A DNA stretch of 64,000 bases, taken from positions 1,074,347-1,138,346 of the forward strand of contig NZ_QGGH01000001.1 of NCBI RefSeq assembly GCF_003148495.1. The letters run 5' to 3'. Below are positions 38,852 to 47,131 of this stretch, one piece after another; position 1 is the first letter of the stretch; each line of letters opens with the position of its first letter. The stretch comes from Mesorhizobium loti. Its GTDB lineage: Bacteria; Pseudomonadota; Alphaproteobacteria; Rhizobiales; Rhizobiaceae. The notes under the pieces are model-generated. The model was not told the DNA's origin and ran no database searches. It worked only from the letters and a program-made list of their open reading frames with translations. Both the position numbers and the translations under genes were made by a program.

Positions 38852-39055
38852 TCAATGCGTCCCGCTGGAGTCGGGACGGGGCAGGGAACGCCCAGCCCTG
38901 AATCTGGGGTAGGTGCGCCGTCGATTCAATGAGCCCGGTTGCATACCGGTACAATTCTTGTTGAACCCGGCACGTCGATCCATCCCCGGCAGGGCCGGGG
39001 ATGGATGCTTCTCGCGCCGATTCCACAAACCAGGTCATGGTTTTGAAAACATGAC

Positions 39056-41197
39056 CTAATTGTTGCTGGCCACAGGCGCCACCAGCGAGGTGATGCGGCG
39101 GATGGCGACGCGCCGGTTCTCGCGGTTGGGCGCCGCGGTGTTGACCTTCAGATACTCCTCGCCATAGCCCTGCGTGGTCAGGTTCTCCGGTGGGATGCCG
39201 AAGGCGTTGGTCAGCGCTTCCGCCACCGCTTCCGCGCGGCGATCGGACAGAGCGAGGTTCGCTTCCGGTGTGCCGACCGCATCGGTGTGGCCTTCGATCA
39301 AGAAGGTCTCGGCCGGGTTCTTCTTCAACAGTTTCTCCATGGCGCTGGCTACGCCCTCGAGCTTCTGCACCTCGGTGTCGGAGATCGAGGCCGAGCCGAA
39401 TTCGAAGTTGAGCGTGTCGAGATCGACGCGCCGTGCAATATCGCGCACGCGGGCCGAGCGCTTGACCTCGTCGATCGAATAGAGGCGCTGCACCTTCTCC
39501 ACCGGCGGCTGTTCGAGGAAGTCGTAGTAATCGTCCGGGCTCGAGACATCCTCGGAATCGAGGATGTACTCCCGGCGCGGGATGGTCAGACGCATTGGCG
39601 GCAGGTCGTCGCCGGGATCGCGCCAGTCGCCTTCATCCTGATAGTCCTGCTCGTCGACATAGCTCAGCACATATTCGCGCCCATCAGGCGTGATGCGCGA
39701 ACGCTGGATGACGTCGCCGTAGCGGTTGCGGATGGTGACGATCTGGACGCCATTGCCGCGCTCTACCGTCTCGCGTGTGCGGCCTTGCGGCAGATCCTCG
39801 TAGTAGACGTCCTTGGCGCCGCGGTTCATGCGCGGACCGTCATTGCTCTGGACGATCGTCTGGCCGCCGAGCTGGATGATGACGCGGTCGCCGATCTCCT
39901 TGAGCACGTCGACGCCCTTGGGACGGCGGCGGTCGCGGATGTTCTCGTCGGGCGCGCGATCGAGGCGCTTGCCTTTTTCCTCAGTCACCGGAATCATCTT
40001 CTCGGGCTTGATCTCCTGCTGTGCGGCCTTGTCGTCGGTCGGGGGCGGGCCCTGGTCGACGGGAGCGACCACCGGCTTCTGGCCCTGATCGCCGCCTTGC
40101 TGGGCGTTCTGCCCGCCATTCTGCTGCCCGCCATTCTGCTGAGTGTTCTTGTCGCCATGCTTCCGGCCGCCGCCCTTGCGCTCGGCATCCTTCTGGCTGT
40201 CCAGGATGGGGGCAGCGTTGGGATTGGCAGGGGCTTCGCCCTGCACAGGGTTTTCGCCCTGGACTGGTGCTGCCGCCTCGCCATTGGCCGGTTGCTTGCC
40301 GGTGGCTGGCTGTTCGCCGGTCGCCGGCTTTTCGCCATTGGCGGGTTGTTCGCCGGTGACGGGCTTCTCGCCATTGGCAGGTTGCTCACCGGTGGTCGGC
40401 TGCTCGCCGGCCGGTTTCCTGCCATGCTTCTTGGTCTTGTCCTGGGGCTGCTCGCCCTGGGCCGCAGGCTGTTCGCCGGCAGGGGCCGTCGCCTCTCCAG
40501 CGGGAGCTTCCTTCGGCGTCGGGGCGACTTGAGGTTCGGCCTGCTGGTCCTGCTTCTTCTTGCGCGGCTTGGCCTGCTCGGCGGGCTGATTGTCGTTGGC
40601 CGGTTCTGCCTGGCCTGCCGGCGCCTGCTCGGTCTGCTGCTGCTGATCGCGCTTCTTCCTGCGCGGCTGCTGTTCCTCGGCGGGTGCGGCCTGTTGAGCC
40701 GGCGCCTGCTCGGTCTGCTGCTGCTGATCACGCTTCTTCCTGCGCGGCTGCTGTTCCTCGGCGGGCGCGGCCTGTTGGGCCGGCGCCTGCTCGGTCTGCT
40801 GCTGCTGATCGCGCTTCTTCCTGCGCGGCTGCTGTTCCTCGGCGGGTGCGGCCTGTTCGGCTGGCACCTGCTCGGTCTGCTGCTGCTGATCGCGCTTCTT
40901 CCTGCGTGGCTGCTGCTCCTCGGCGGGCTGCGCGCTCTGGGCAGGCGCTGCCTGCTGCTCAGGCTCGGCCTTCTTCCTGCGCTCGGGCTTCTGTTCGGGT
41001 TCCGCCTGCTGCTTCTGCGCGCAGGCCTCGGCCGATTCGCCCTCGGCGCACGCTGCTTGCGCCAAAATGAATGGGGCTGACGTGCGCTGGGCGGGGCCAA
41101 ACGCGGCACCTCCCTGAAGCGGGAACGCGCCCAACGGCGCGGATGCCATCAGCAGGCCAAGTGCGGTGCCGGCCAGAATCCGTGGTTGGCGTTTCAT
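39056..41197 (-). CDS. OmpA-family protein with long Gln/Lys/Pro-rich repeat region
   Basis: A 713-residue exported protein with a signal peptide ([20 protein letters not shown]). Residues about 50-380 are low-complexity: four 27-residue tandem repeats built around [18 protein letters not shown], then [14 protein letters not shown] repeats. The C-terminal OmpA-like domain ([45 protein letters not shown]) has the Asp and Arg that bind diaminopimelate in peptidoglycan. AAGGAG precedes the ATG. It probably anchors to the cell wall, with a charged extended linker spanning the periplasm. The repeat number may vary between strains. Confidence 0.85.
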   Translation of the reverse strand: MKRQPRILAGTALGLLMASAPLGAFPLQGGAAFGPAQRTSAPFILAQAACAEGESAEACAQKQQAEPEQKPERRKKAEPEQQAAPAQSAQPAEEQQPRRKKRDQQQQTEQVPAEQAAPAEEQQPRRKKRDQQQQTEQAPAQQAAPAEEQQPRRKKRDQQQQTEQAPAQQAAPAEEQQPRRKKRDQQQQTEQAPAGQAEPANDNQPAEQAKPRKKKQDQQAEPQVAPTPKEAPAGEATAPAGEQPAAQGEQPQDKTKKHGRKPAGEQPTTGEQPANGEKPVTGEQPANGEKPATGEQPATGKQPANGEAAAPVQGENPVQGEAPANPNAAPILDSQKDAERKGGGRKHGDKNTQQNGGQQNGGQNAQQGGDQGQKPVVAPVDQGPPPTDDKAAQQEIKPEKMIPVTEEKGKRLDRAPDENIRDRRRPKGVDVLKEIGDRVIIQLGGQTIVQSNDGPRMNRGAKDVYYEDLPQGRTRETVERGNGVQIVTIRNRYGDVIQRSRITPDGREYVLSYVDEQDYQDEGDWRDPGDDLPPMRLTIPRREYILDSEDVSSPDDYYDFLEQPPVEKVQRLYSIDEVKRSARVRDIARRVDLDTLNFEFGSASISDTEVQKLEGVASAMEKLLKKNPAETFLIEGHTDAVGTPEANLALSDRRAEAVAEALTNAFGIPPENLTTQGYGEEYLKVNTAAPNRENRRVAIRRITSLVAPVASNN
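40621..40944 (-). repeat. Four 81-bp in-frame tandem repeats
   Basis: Near-identical 81-bp units begin at about 40621, 40702, 40783 and 40864, each encoding 27 residues of the OmpA-family protein. Between-copy differences are few, so recent expansion or gene conversion is likely. Confidence 0.88.
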
Positions 41198-41394
41198 CGA
41201 AAATTCTCCTTGTGGGGTCCCATCCTTGCCGAAACCGATCTTGCGCCGATTGGTTCCGGTTTGGCGTGAATAGAGGCCGTGCAGGGCGATTGGCCGACCT
41301 TTTGAAGGCAACTTCGTGTCATTCCCCTGGCGATCGCCGAATTCCGACCATTGCCGCGCTTGACCTTACCGGCGGCTGGGGCCACATGCCGGGA

Positions 41395-41841
41395 ATGGAA
41401 ACGCCATTCTGGAAAACCAAGACGCTTGAGGCGATGAGCCCGGCCGAGTGGGAGTCGCTCTGCGACGGATGCGGCAAATGCTGCCTGTCGAAGCTCGAGG
41501 ACGAGGACACCGGCGAGATCTACTGGACCAGCGTCGGCTGCCGGCTGTTCGACGCCGAGACCTGCCGCTGTTCGGACTACGCCAACCGGCTGGCGCGTGT
41601 TCCCGACTGCGTCGGGCTGACGCCGCAGAACGTGCGAACCATCAGCTGGCTGCCCAGCACCTGCGCCTACCGGCTAGTGGCCGAGGGCCGCGACCTCTAC
41701 TGGTGGCACCGGCTGGTGTCGGGCAGTGCGGAGACCGTGCATGAAGCCGGTATCTCGATGCGCGGCCGAGTCAAGGCGAGCGAAACCGATCTTGCCGAGC
41801 CGGAAGACTATTTTGACTACATGCTGGACGACGAACCCTAA
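41395..41841 (+). CDS. YcgN/UPF0260-family cysteine-cluster protein
   Basis: A 148-residue protein with the family pattern [63 protein letters not shown] and WLPSTCAYR. It has eight or more conserved cysteines, in the YkgJ-type zinc- or iron-cluster arrangement. The function is unknown. The start METPFW at 41395 matches the family; an ATG three codons upstream is possible. It is divergent from the OmpA-family gene. Confidence 0.9.
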   Translation: METPFWKTKTLEAMSPAEWESLCDGCGKCCLSKLEDEDTGEIYWTSVGCRLFDAETCRCSDYANRLARVPDCVGLTPQNVRTISWLPSTCAYRLVAEGRDLYWWHRLVSGSAETVHEAGISMRGRVKASETDLAEPEDYFDYMLDDEP

Positions 41842-42128
41842 GGCTCGCGCCGGGACGAGGAGCCAGGGCTCGCGTTAGAGAACGACGAACTGCTGGGGTT
41901 CGCGCCGGGGGCGCCTGATCCTTGGCCCGCTGGTAGGGAACAGGGTCTGTGTCGGGCGTTTGGCGTTCACCGCAGGCTGCGGACGATGGCGAATAGCCGG
42001 AATTTCCCTTTTCTCGCCACATGAACCGAAGATGAACAGCAGGTTCGTAAAGAGTTCAGACAGGCAAGTGCATTCTCCCCCCATCGGTTCACGAGGACGG
42101 GCGAAAGCCCAAAAAAGGAGAGAAGACG

Positions 42129-42485
42129 ATGTTCAACACGATCAAGACGGCAGCCCTTTCGGCCCTGGTCGGTCTCGGCACGCTGACGGCTATCCCCGCT
42201 CACGCCGACAGCCTCTATCTCGGCTTCGGCAACAACAACGACCCGCGCTTCGGCGTCTATGCCGGCGATGATGGCTATCGCCATCGCCGTGACGAGCGTC
42301 GCGACGGCTGGCGCCGTGGCTGTTCGCCGGACCGCGCCCTCGACAAGGCCGAACGCATGGGCCTCTATCGTGCCCGCATCGTCGACGTCAACCGCCGCAC
42401 GGTCAAGGTGATGGGCCGCCAGGACGGCGACCGCGTCGTGATCGTGTTCGCCAACGAGCGCGGTTGCCCGGTTATCTATCGCTGA
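42129..42485 (+). CDS. Small secreted basic protein of unknown function
   Basis: A 118-residue protein with a signal peptide ending at AHADS. The mature part has a Tyr/Gly/Asn-rich start (LYLGFGNNNDPRFGVYAGDDGYRHRRDERRD) and a compact domain GCSPDRALDKAERMGLYRARIVDVNRRTVKVMGRQDGDRVVIVFANERGCPVIYR with two cysteines likely to form a disulfide. Similar short periplasmic proteins are common in rhizobia. AAGGAGAG precedes the ATG. The stop codon is inside a hexanucleotide repeat. Confidence 0.8.
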   Translation: MFNTIKTAALSALVGLGTLTAIPAHADSLYLGFGNNNDPRFGVYAGDDGYRHRRDERRDGWRRGCSPDRALDKAERMGLYRARIVDVNRRTVKVMGRQDGDRVVIVFANERGCPVIYR

Positions 42486-42528
42486 GGCTGAGGCTGAGGC
42501 TGAGGCTGAGGCTGAGGCTGAGGGTGAG
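42481..42528 (+). repeat. GCTGAG hexanucleotide repeat over the stop codon
   Basis: Seven perfect GCTGAG units (42481-42522) are followed by one variant GGTGAG. The first unit contains the TGA stop of the secreted protein, so copy-number slippage would not change the protein. Confidence 0.95.
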
Positions 42529-42545
42529 GGCCGGTCAGAAGACAC

Positions 42546-42618
42546 GACCTCTGCGAGCCTCAGCCTGGAGACAGGACCTTCTGCGAAGGTCGACGCGGCA
42601 TGATCCTCTGCGAGGATC
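42546..42618. repeat. Three tandem mini-hairpins
   Basis: GACCTTC-TGC-GAAGGTC (42575-42591) and GATCCTC-TGC-GAGGATC (42602-42618) are perfect 7-bp stems with the same TGC loop. A decayed third copy lies at 42546-42561. The units are spaced 27-29 bases apart, just after the hexanucleotide repeat. Confidence 0.75.
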
Positions 42619-42664
42619 AGCCGGGACTAGCCGAGCCCCTTTCCAGTTGAAGGGTGTGGCTCGA

Positions 42665-42698
42665 AAAAACCCCGCGGGAGCAATCCCGCGGGGTTTTT
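42665..42698. terminator. Bidirectional intrinsic terminator
   Basis: AAAAACCCCGCGGGA (42665-42679), loop GCAA and TCCCGCGGGGTTTTT (42684-42698) form a perfect stem between two convergent genes. Confidence 0.93.
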
Positions 42699-42767
42699 CA
42701 TGCTCGCTATCGACTGGTGATTGCATCCGTGGCTGGGCAAGGCTCAGCCACGGATCGTCAGAGCTGC

Positions 42768-43481
42768 TTATTTCAGTTCGAAGGTGACGGTGACCTGCAC
42801 ATTGTAGGAATTCTCGCCGGCCTGCACCGGAGCCGCAGCACCCGCCGCGGCGTCGAAAGCCTTGGCGTTGATCGGCATTGGCGTCGGCGCGATGTTCTGA
42901 TCAGTGATCTCAAGCACACGGCCGAGGCTGACGCCTGCGGCCTCGGCCAGCGTCTTGGCCTTGGCCATGGCGTTGGCGACCGCCTTCTTGCGCGCCTCGG
43001 TGACCGTGGCCGCCGGGTTGTCATTGGTGAAGGCGATGCCGCCGCCCTGGTTGACGCCGAGCGACACCGCCTTGTCGAGGATTTCGCCGGTCTTGTCGAC
43101 ATCGCGCACCCGCACCGAAAGCGTGTTGGTCACCTGATAGGCGACGAGTTCGGCTTCCTGGCTGCCGTCCGGCTTGTTGGTGTAGTTGTAGCGCGGGTTG
43201 ATCTGGATGCCGGCGGTCTGCAGGTCGCGGTCTTTGATGCCGGCCGACTTCATCGCTGCGATCACGGCGGCCATGGCGTCATTGTTGGCGTCGAGCGCCG
43301 CGCGCGCGGTCTTGGCCTCGCGCATGACGCTCAGCGTCAGGACCGCTAGATCAGGGGCTACGGTTGCTTCGCCTTCGCCTGACACGATAATGCGGGGCGG
43401 CGTCGGCAAATCGGTGGCTCCAGCCATCGCCGGAAAAGCGATTGCAGCGGCGAGCGCGAGAGGCAAAAGGTGTCTGGTCAT
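42768..43481 (-). CDS. SIMPL-domain (DUF541) secreted protein
   Basis: A 237-residue protein with a signal peptide (HLLPLALAAAIAFPAMAGAT). A SIMPL/DUF541 domain follows: PRIIVSGEGEATVAPDLAVLTLSVMREAKTARAALDANNDAMAAVIAAMK, then GIKDRDLQTAGIQINPRYNY. Related proteins include the periplasmic oxidative-stress protein YggE and the Brucella immunogenic protein BP26. GGAG precedes the ATG. It is the last clear gene before the tRNA. Confidence 0.92.
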   Translation of the reverse strand: MTRHLLPLALAAAIAFPAMAGATDLPTPPRIIVSGEGEATVAPDLAVLTLSVMREAKTARAALDANNDAMAAVIAAMKSAGIKDRDLQTAGIQINPRYNYTNKPDGSQEAELVAYQVTNTLSVRVRDVDKTGEILDKAVSLGVNQGGGIAFTNDNPAATVTEARKKAVANAMAKAKTLAEAAGVSLGRVLEITDQNIAPTPMPINAKAFDAAAGAAAPVQAGENSYNVQVTVTFELK

Positions 43482-43615
43482 GAAAATCTCCTTGGTCTGC
43501 GATCAAGTCGCAGAGGTCGCCTAGAGCGCGATTATGGGTTGATTTGGGCGATCTCCGAAAGCCTGTCGGGAAAGCCTTGTGCCGCGACGGGAAAAACATT
43601 AATCCAGCCCGCGTG

Positions 43616-43691
43616 GGGCCTGTAGCTCAATGGTTAGAGCCGGCGGCTCATAACCGCTTGGTTGGGGGTTCGAGTCCCTCCGGGCCCACCA
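43616..43691 (+). tRNA. tRNA with CAU anticodon (probably tRNA-Ile2, possibly tRNA-Met)
   Basis: A complete 76-base cloverleaf: acceptor GGGCCTG/CGGGCCC, D-arm TAGCTCAATGGTTAGAGC, anticodon loop CTCATAA, T-arm GGGGGTTCGAGTCCCTC and encoded CCA. The stem and variable loop (GGCGGCTCATAACCGCTTGG) resemble the E. coli minor isoleucine tRNA whose CAU is modified to lysidine-AU, more than the elongator methionine tRNA. The identity therefore needs the tilS determinants to be checked. It stands at the edge of a region of accessory genes. Confidence 0.93.
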
Positions 43692-44265
43692 GAATTAACC
43701 TATAACTATTTGACTTTATTTTATTTTTTCTAAGATGCCCACAACGTGGACTCGAACCCCCTTCCGTCGCCAACCGCTCCTTGGCGGGAAGCGGCATCTT
43801 TGGGACCAGGTGCACGACATGCCTACAGGCTGTTAGCGTCGACCGAGGCAATCATGTCGAAGGGTGGGACCGTATCCTTAGAAAGCGCAGACAGCCAATG
43901 ACCGCAAATGGCGCATAGTTGCCGTCGCTGTCATGGCTGCAGTCCTCGACATTGATAAAGCATCTTGGTCAAGGCGTGAGCCGGACACCGCTTACTGGAA
44001 ATATGGTGTTACAGTTGGTCCAGAGGCTACGGTTGCCCCGCCTCGAACGGATGGACGCTTCGACAAAGCGAACGTAGTCCAAAGCTTTGTGGAGGTAAGA
44101 CTTGCGACGCACTCCCTTGGAGTCCCTCACAGCGGAGGCGAAGCAAGGCATAGAGCGCCCACATATCTGCCGCGATCTCTAATGTCCTCGTGTGTGAAAT
44201 TCAGACGTGCAAAACATGGCCTCACCGGAAATGCGGCCCACCAAAGGCGCCACAAGCAGGACATG
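43692..44265. other. Gene-free stretch right of the tRNA
   Basis: About 570 bases without a convincing gene. The first 50 are strongly AT-rich. GGACTCGAACCCCC at 43748-43761 is an exact inverted copy of 14 bases of the tRNA T-arm (43664-43677). A minus-strand frame around 43969-44151 resembles a decayed protein, but I do not recognise it. This looks like a remnant-rich junction between core and accessory DNA. Confidence 0.5.
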
Positions 44266-45075
44266 TCATTCCATCGGCCGTTTCTTGTCCGAACGGGCGA
44301 CAAAATAGAGCACCGTGATCGCGGCAAACACCAGAATGTTGATGATCGACGAAAGCGCGTAGAGTTCGGGCTTGACGCCGTAGCGCAGTGCGCCCCAGGC
44401 GACCGATGGCATAGTAGGGGTTGCGCCGAGCAAATAGAACGAGATGTCTAGGCCATTGAGCGACAGCACGAAGGCTACGATCAGGCTGCCCAATATGCCC
44501 GACCAAGTCAGCGGTAGCATCACCTCGTAGAAGGCGCGTGCCGGCGAAGCGCCACAGACCACAGCTGCCTCGTTCATGCGCCAATCATAGCGGTAGAGCA
44601 GGGCTGCCATGATCAGGAAACAGAACGAGAAGCAATGCACCGAATTGGCGATTATGGCGGTGACCATGTTGCCCTGCAGTTCGAAGACCAGATAGTAGAG
44701 CGACATGGACGAGATGCCGAGCAGTATCTCGGATACGAACAATGGTCCCGCAAAGAAGGCCGCGTAGAGGAGGGCTTTACGCCCGCCGAACCGCAACACC
44801 CCTACCGTTGCCAGGAAGCCTAGGACTGTCGAGAGGATCGATGTACAGGTCGCGATGATCAAGCTGTTCAGGAATGCGTCCTGGTATACAGTATTGGTGT
44901 AGAGCCTGATGTAGCTCCCATAGTCGAACTCCGGAGGATAGGGAAAATTCGGCCGACTCGACAGCGAGGCGAACAGGATGTGGATGATCGGCATGTAGAG
45001 GAACGCATAGGCTATCACCAGGATCGCGCCCATCAGCCATTTCGTCAGCCTTTCATTGCTTGCCTGTGCATACAT
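44266..45075 (-). CDS. ABC transporter permease, polyamine type (PotC-like)
   Basis: A 269-residue inner-membrane permease with six segments (LTKWLMGAILVIAYAFLYMPIIHILFAS at the start) and the coupling-helix motif EAAVVCGASPARAFYEVMLPLTWSGILGSL that docks on the ATPase. The start at 45075 shares a base with the stop of the upstream permease gene, so the two are translated together. With the next three genes it forms a spermidine/putrescine-type importer. It is the last gene of the operon. Confidence 0.93.
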   Translation of the reverse strand: MYAQASNERLTKWLMGAILVIAYAFLYMPIIHILFASLSSRPNFPYPPEFDYGSYIRLYTNTVYQDAFLNSLIIATCTSILSTVLGFLATVGVLRFGGRKALLYAAFFAGPLFVSEILLGISSMSLYYLVFELQGNMVTAIIANSVHCFSFCFLIMAALLYRYDWRMNEAAVVCGASPARAFYEVMLPLTWSGILGSLIVAFVLSLNGLDISFYLLGATPTMPSVAWGALRYGVKPELYALSSIINILVFAAITVLYFVARSDKKRPME

Positions 45076-45947
45076 CACTGTCGTCCCATTCCGGTGAAAC
45101 CTGTGCGGCGCAGGTCGATTCCGAGGCTGAAGACACCGAGCACCAGCATCGAAAACAAGAAGAGCACGACACCCATGGCGGCGCCGAGCGCCCATGTGCC
45201 GGACTCACCAAACTGCTGCGCGATCGACATGCCGTAAAGAACGCCATTAGGACCGCCGAGAAAGCGAGGCGCCAGCGCGGCCGACAGCGTCGGGATGAAG
45301 CAGAGGAGGAACCCGACGATTGTACCCGACAGATTGAGTGGCCAGACGATCTCTGAAAATATCCGGAAACGGTTAGCACCACAGGCGCTCGCCGCGCTCG
45401 CCAGCCGAAAGTCGAAATTCAAGAGCGACAAATACACTGTCGTTACCACCATAGGCAGGTAGAGATAGACCAATGCGATGAAGGTGGCCGAATTCGAATA
45501 CATGATAAAACGCAGCGGTGCGGCCCCTAGCTTCAGAAGCACCCCGTTGACCAAGCCAGTCGGCCCCAGCATGCCCTGCAAGGCGATAAGGCGCAGCACT
45601 TCGCCAGAGAGGAACGGCACGGCAAGCAACAGCGAAAGGATCAGCTTGTAGCGACCCCCGTGACGCACGATGAAGAAGGCGATCGGCCAGGAGACGACGA
45701 CCGAGAATACTGAAACGAAGATCGCCATGAACAGCGAACGTATGAAGAAAATGAAATAAGCTGGCTCGGTCGCGAGCGTCACATAGTTCATCGCCGTCCA
45801 TTCTCGGACGATTTTGTAGTTCTCGGTTTGCCAGAAGCTCAAAACGACCAGTGCGATCAAAGGCAAGACGAAGAAGATGACCAGGAAGACGGTTGGTATG
45901 TGCAGGAACAGGCGCCTGTTAAGCCTATTTTCGGCCTCGGACATCAT
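45075..45947 (-). CDS. ABC transporter permease, polyamine type (PotB-like)
   Basis: A 290-residue permease with six membrane segments (LFLHIPTVFLVIFFVLPLIALVVLSFW) and the coupling motif ASAASACGANRFRIFSEIVWPLNLSGTIVGFL. It pairs with the PotC-like protein as the channel of the importer. It begins directly after the ATPase stop (the ATPase gene ends at 45948), so the operon is tightly packed. Confidence 0.93.
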   Translation of the reverse strand: MMSEAENRLNRRLFLHIPTVFLVIFFVLPLIALVVLSFWQTENYKIVREWTAMNYVTLATEPAYFIFFIRSLFMAIFVSVFSVVVSWPIAFFIVRHGGRYKLILSLLLAVPFLSGEVLRLIALQGMLGPTGLVNGVLLKLGAAPLRFIMYSNSATFIALVYLYLPMVVTTVYLSLLNFDFRLASAASACGANRFRIFSEIVWPLNLSGTIVGFLLCFIPTLSAALAPRFLGGPNGVLYGMSIAQQFGESGTWALGAAMGVVLFLFSMLVLGVFSLGIDLRRTGFTGMGRQ

Positions 45948-47039
45948 TCACCTCCCTGCCGGAAATACGTGGCACTGTGAGGGGTTCCACGACAACGAAA
46001 GCTTGGTTCCGAGTGCCAGAGGTTCCTCTCTCTTGGGCTGCACCGCGATAATGCGCTCGTCGGCCTCGGTTTCGAGGATGTATTCCACGAAGGGTCCTCT
46101 CAGCACCACGTCGGCGACAGTGCAGGGAATGCCGGCACTCCCTGATCTTGATGGCAGCAGTTCGAAGCGCTCGTTCTTGACGAAGACCTCGACGCGGGCG
46201 TTGCCCTTGCGCTCGGCAACCTCCTCATAAGGGAAAGAATAGTTATAACGCTGCAGATCGACCTTCTTGGAGGCTGCATCGAACGCCCCATCAAAGCGTG
46301 TCGACTTGCCAACGAAGCGCGCGACGAAAGGCGTCGGCGGATGGTCGTAGATCAACTGTCGTTCACCGAGGGCTTCGAGCTTGCCACCGTTGATCACGGC
46401 GACGCGATCGCTCATTGACAGCGCTTCCTCCTGATTGTGGGTCACATAGACGAAAGGGATTCCGAGTTGCTTTTGATAGCGGCGGATTTCCACTTCCATT
46501 TCGTTGCGCAATTCACGGTCGAGATTGGCGAGCGGCTCATCGAGCAGCAAGAGGGTGGGGTGGGTGACCAATCCACGGCCGAGCGCGACGCGCTGCTGCT
46601 GGCCGCCGGAAAGTTGATTTGGGTACCTGTCCATCAGCCCGTTAAGCGACAATATTGCCTCGGCCCAGTCCAGGCGCTCGAGGATCATCTGCGGCGGCTG
46701 GTTGGTCATCCGCAGTGGGAAGGCCAAATTTTCGCGAACGGTGCGGTGCGGAAACAACAGGAATTCCTGAAACACCATCCCGATGCCGCGTTTGTGCGGC
46801 GGCAGGTCTGTGACGTCGACGCCGTCAAAAAAAATGCGTCCTGCGGTGGGCCGGTCAAGTCCCGCAATCAGCCTGAGCAGCGTGCTCTTGCCCGAGCCGC
46901 TGGGGCCAAGAATGGCGATGAACTCGTGTTTGTCGATATCGATGCTGAGATCGTGCAGCGCGCGGACCTGGCCGTATTGACGCGAAATATTGGCAATCCG
47001 GATGTAGGGGGCCTCGGCGCCGTTTTGGCTCTGATTCAT
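45948..47039 (-). CDS. ABC transporter ATPase, polyamine type (PotA-like)
   Basis: A 363-residue ATPase: Walker A GPSGSGKST, signature LSGGQQQRVALGRGL, Walker B LLLLDEPLANLD, switch His in VYVTHNQEEAL. A C-terminal TOBE-like regulatory domain covers about residues 240-363. It powers the two permeases. GTCAGGTGA precedes the ATG. A hairpin separates it from the binding-protein gene, a common way to make less ATPase than binding protein. Confidence 0.95.
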   Translation of the reverse strand: MNQSQNGAEAPYIRIANISRQYGQVRALHDLSIDIDKHEFIAILGPSGSGKSTLLRLIAGLDRPTAGRIFFDGVDVTDLPPHKRGIGMVFQEFLLFPHRTVRENLAFPLRMTNQPPQMILERLDWAEAILSLNGLMDRYPNQLSGGQQQRVALGRGLVTHPTLLLLDEPLANLDRELRNEMEVEIRRYQKQLGIPFVYVTHNQEEALSMSDRVAVINGGKLEALGERQLIYDHPPTPFVARFVGKSTRFDGAFDAASKKVDLQRYNYSFPYEEVAERKGNARVEVFVKNERFELLPSRSGSAGIPCTVADVVLRGPFVEYILETEADERIIAVQPKREEPLALGTKLSLSWNPSQCHVFPAGR

Positions 47040-47069
47040 GTTGGATCACCTGACATTGAGGGCCGTGGT

Positions 47070-47100
47070 CCCTCCGACGGGGCAACGCCCTGCCGGAGGG
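47070..47100 (-). terminator. Hairpin between binding-protein and ATPase genes
   Basis: CCCTCCG (47070-47076) pairs with CGGAGGG (47094-47100), with an inner GGGC-AAC-GCCC stem. No T-run follows in the direction of transcription, so partial termination or mRNA protection is likelier than full termination. Confidence 0.55.
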
Positions 47101-47131
47101 TAGCGTCATTGCTTGGGAGAATGACGGACGA

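Noticed and set aside
40621..40944. Possible CRISPR array
   Set aside because: The 81-bp units are contiguous, in frame and encode protein repeats; there are no unique spacers and no cas genes.
39287..41080. 597-codon Leu/Gly-rich frame antisense to the OmpA-family gene
   Set aside because: Looks membrane-like only because the opposite strand encodes Gln/Lys/Pro repeats; no ribosome site.
43648..43851. Small minus-strand frame ending VGPEGLEPPTKRL
   Set aside because: It is antisense to the tRNA; this ending is a well-known spurious translation of tRNA genes.
43933..44451. 172-codon plus-strand frame near the tRNA
   Set aside because: Its second half is antisense to the PotC-like gene and the first half has no family features or ribosome site.
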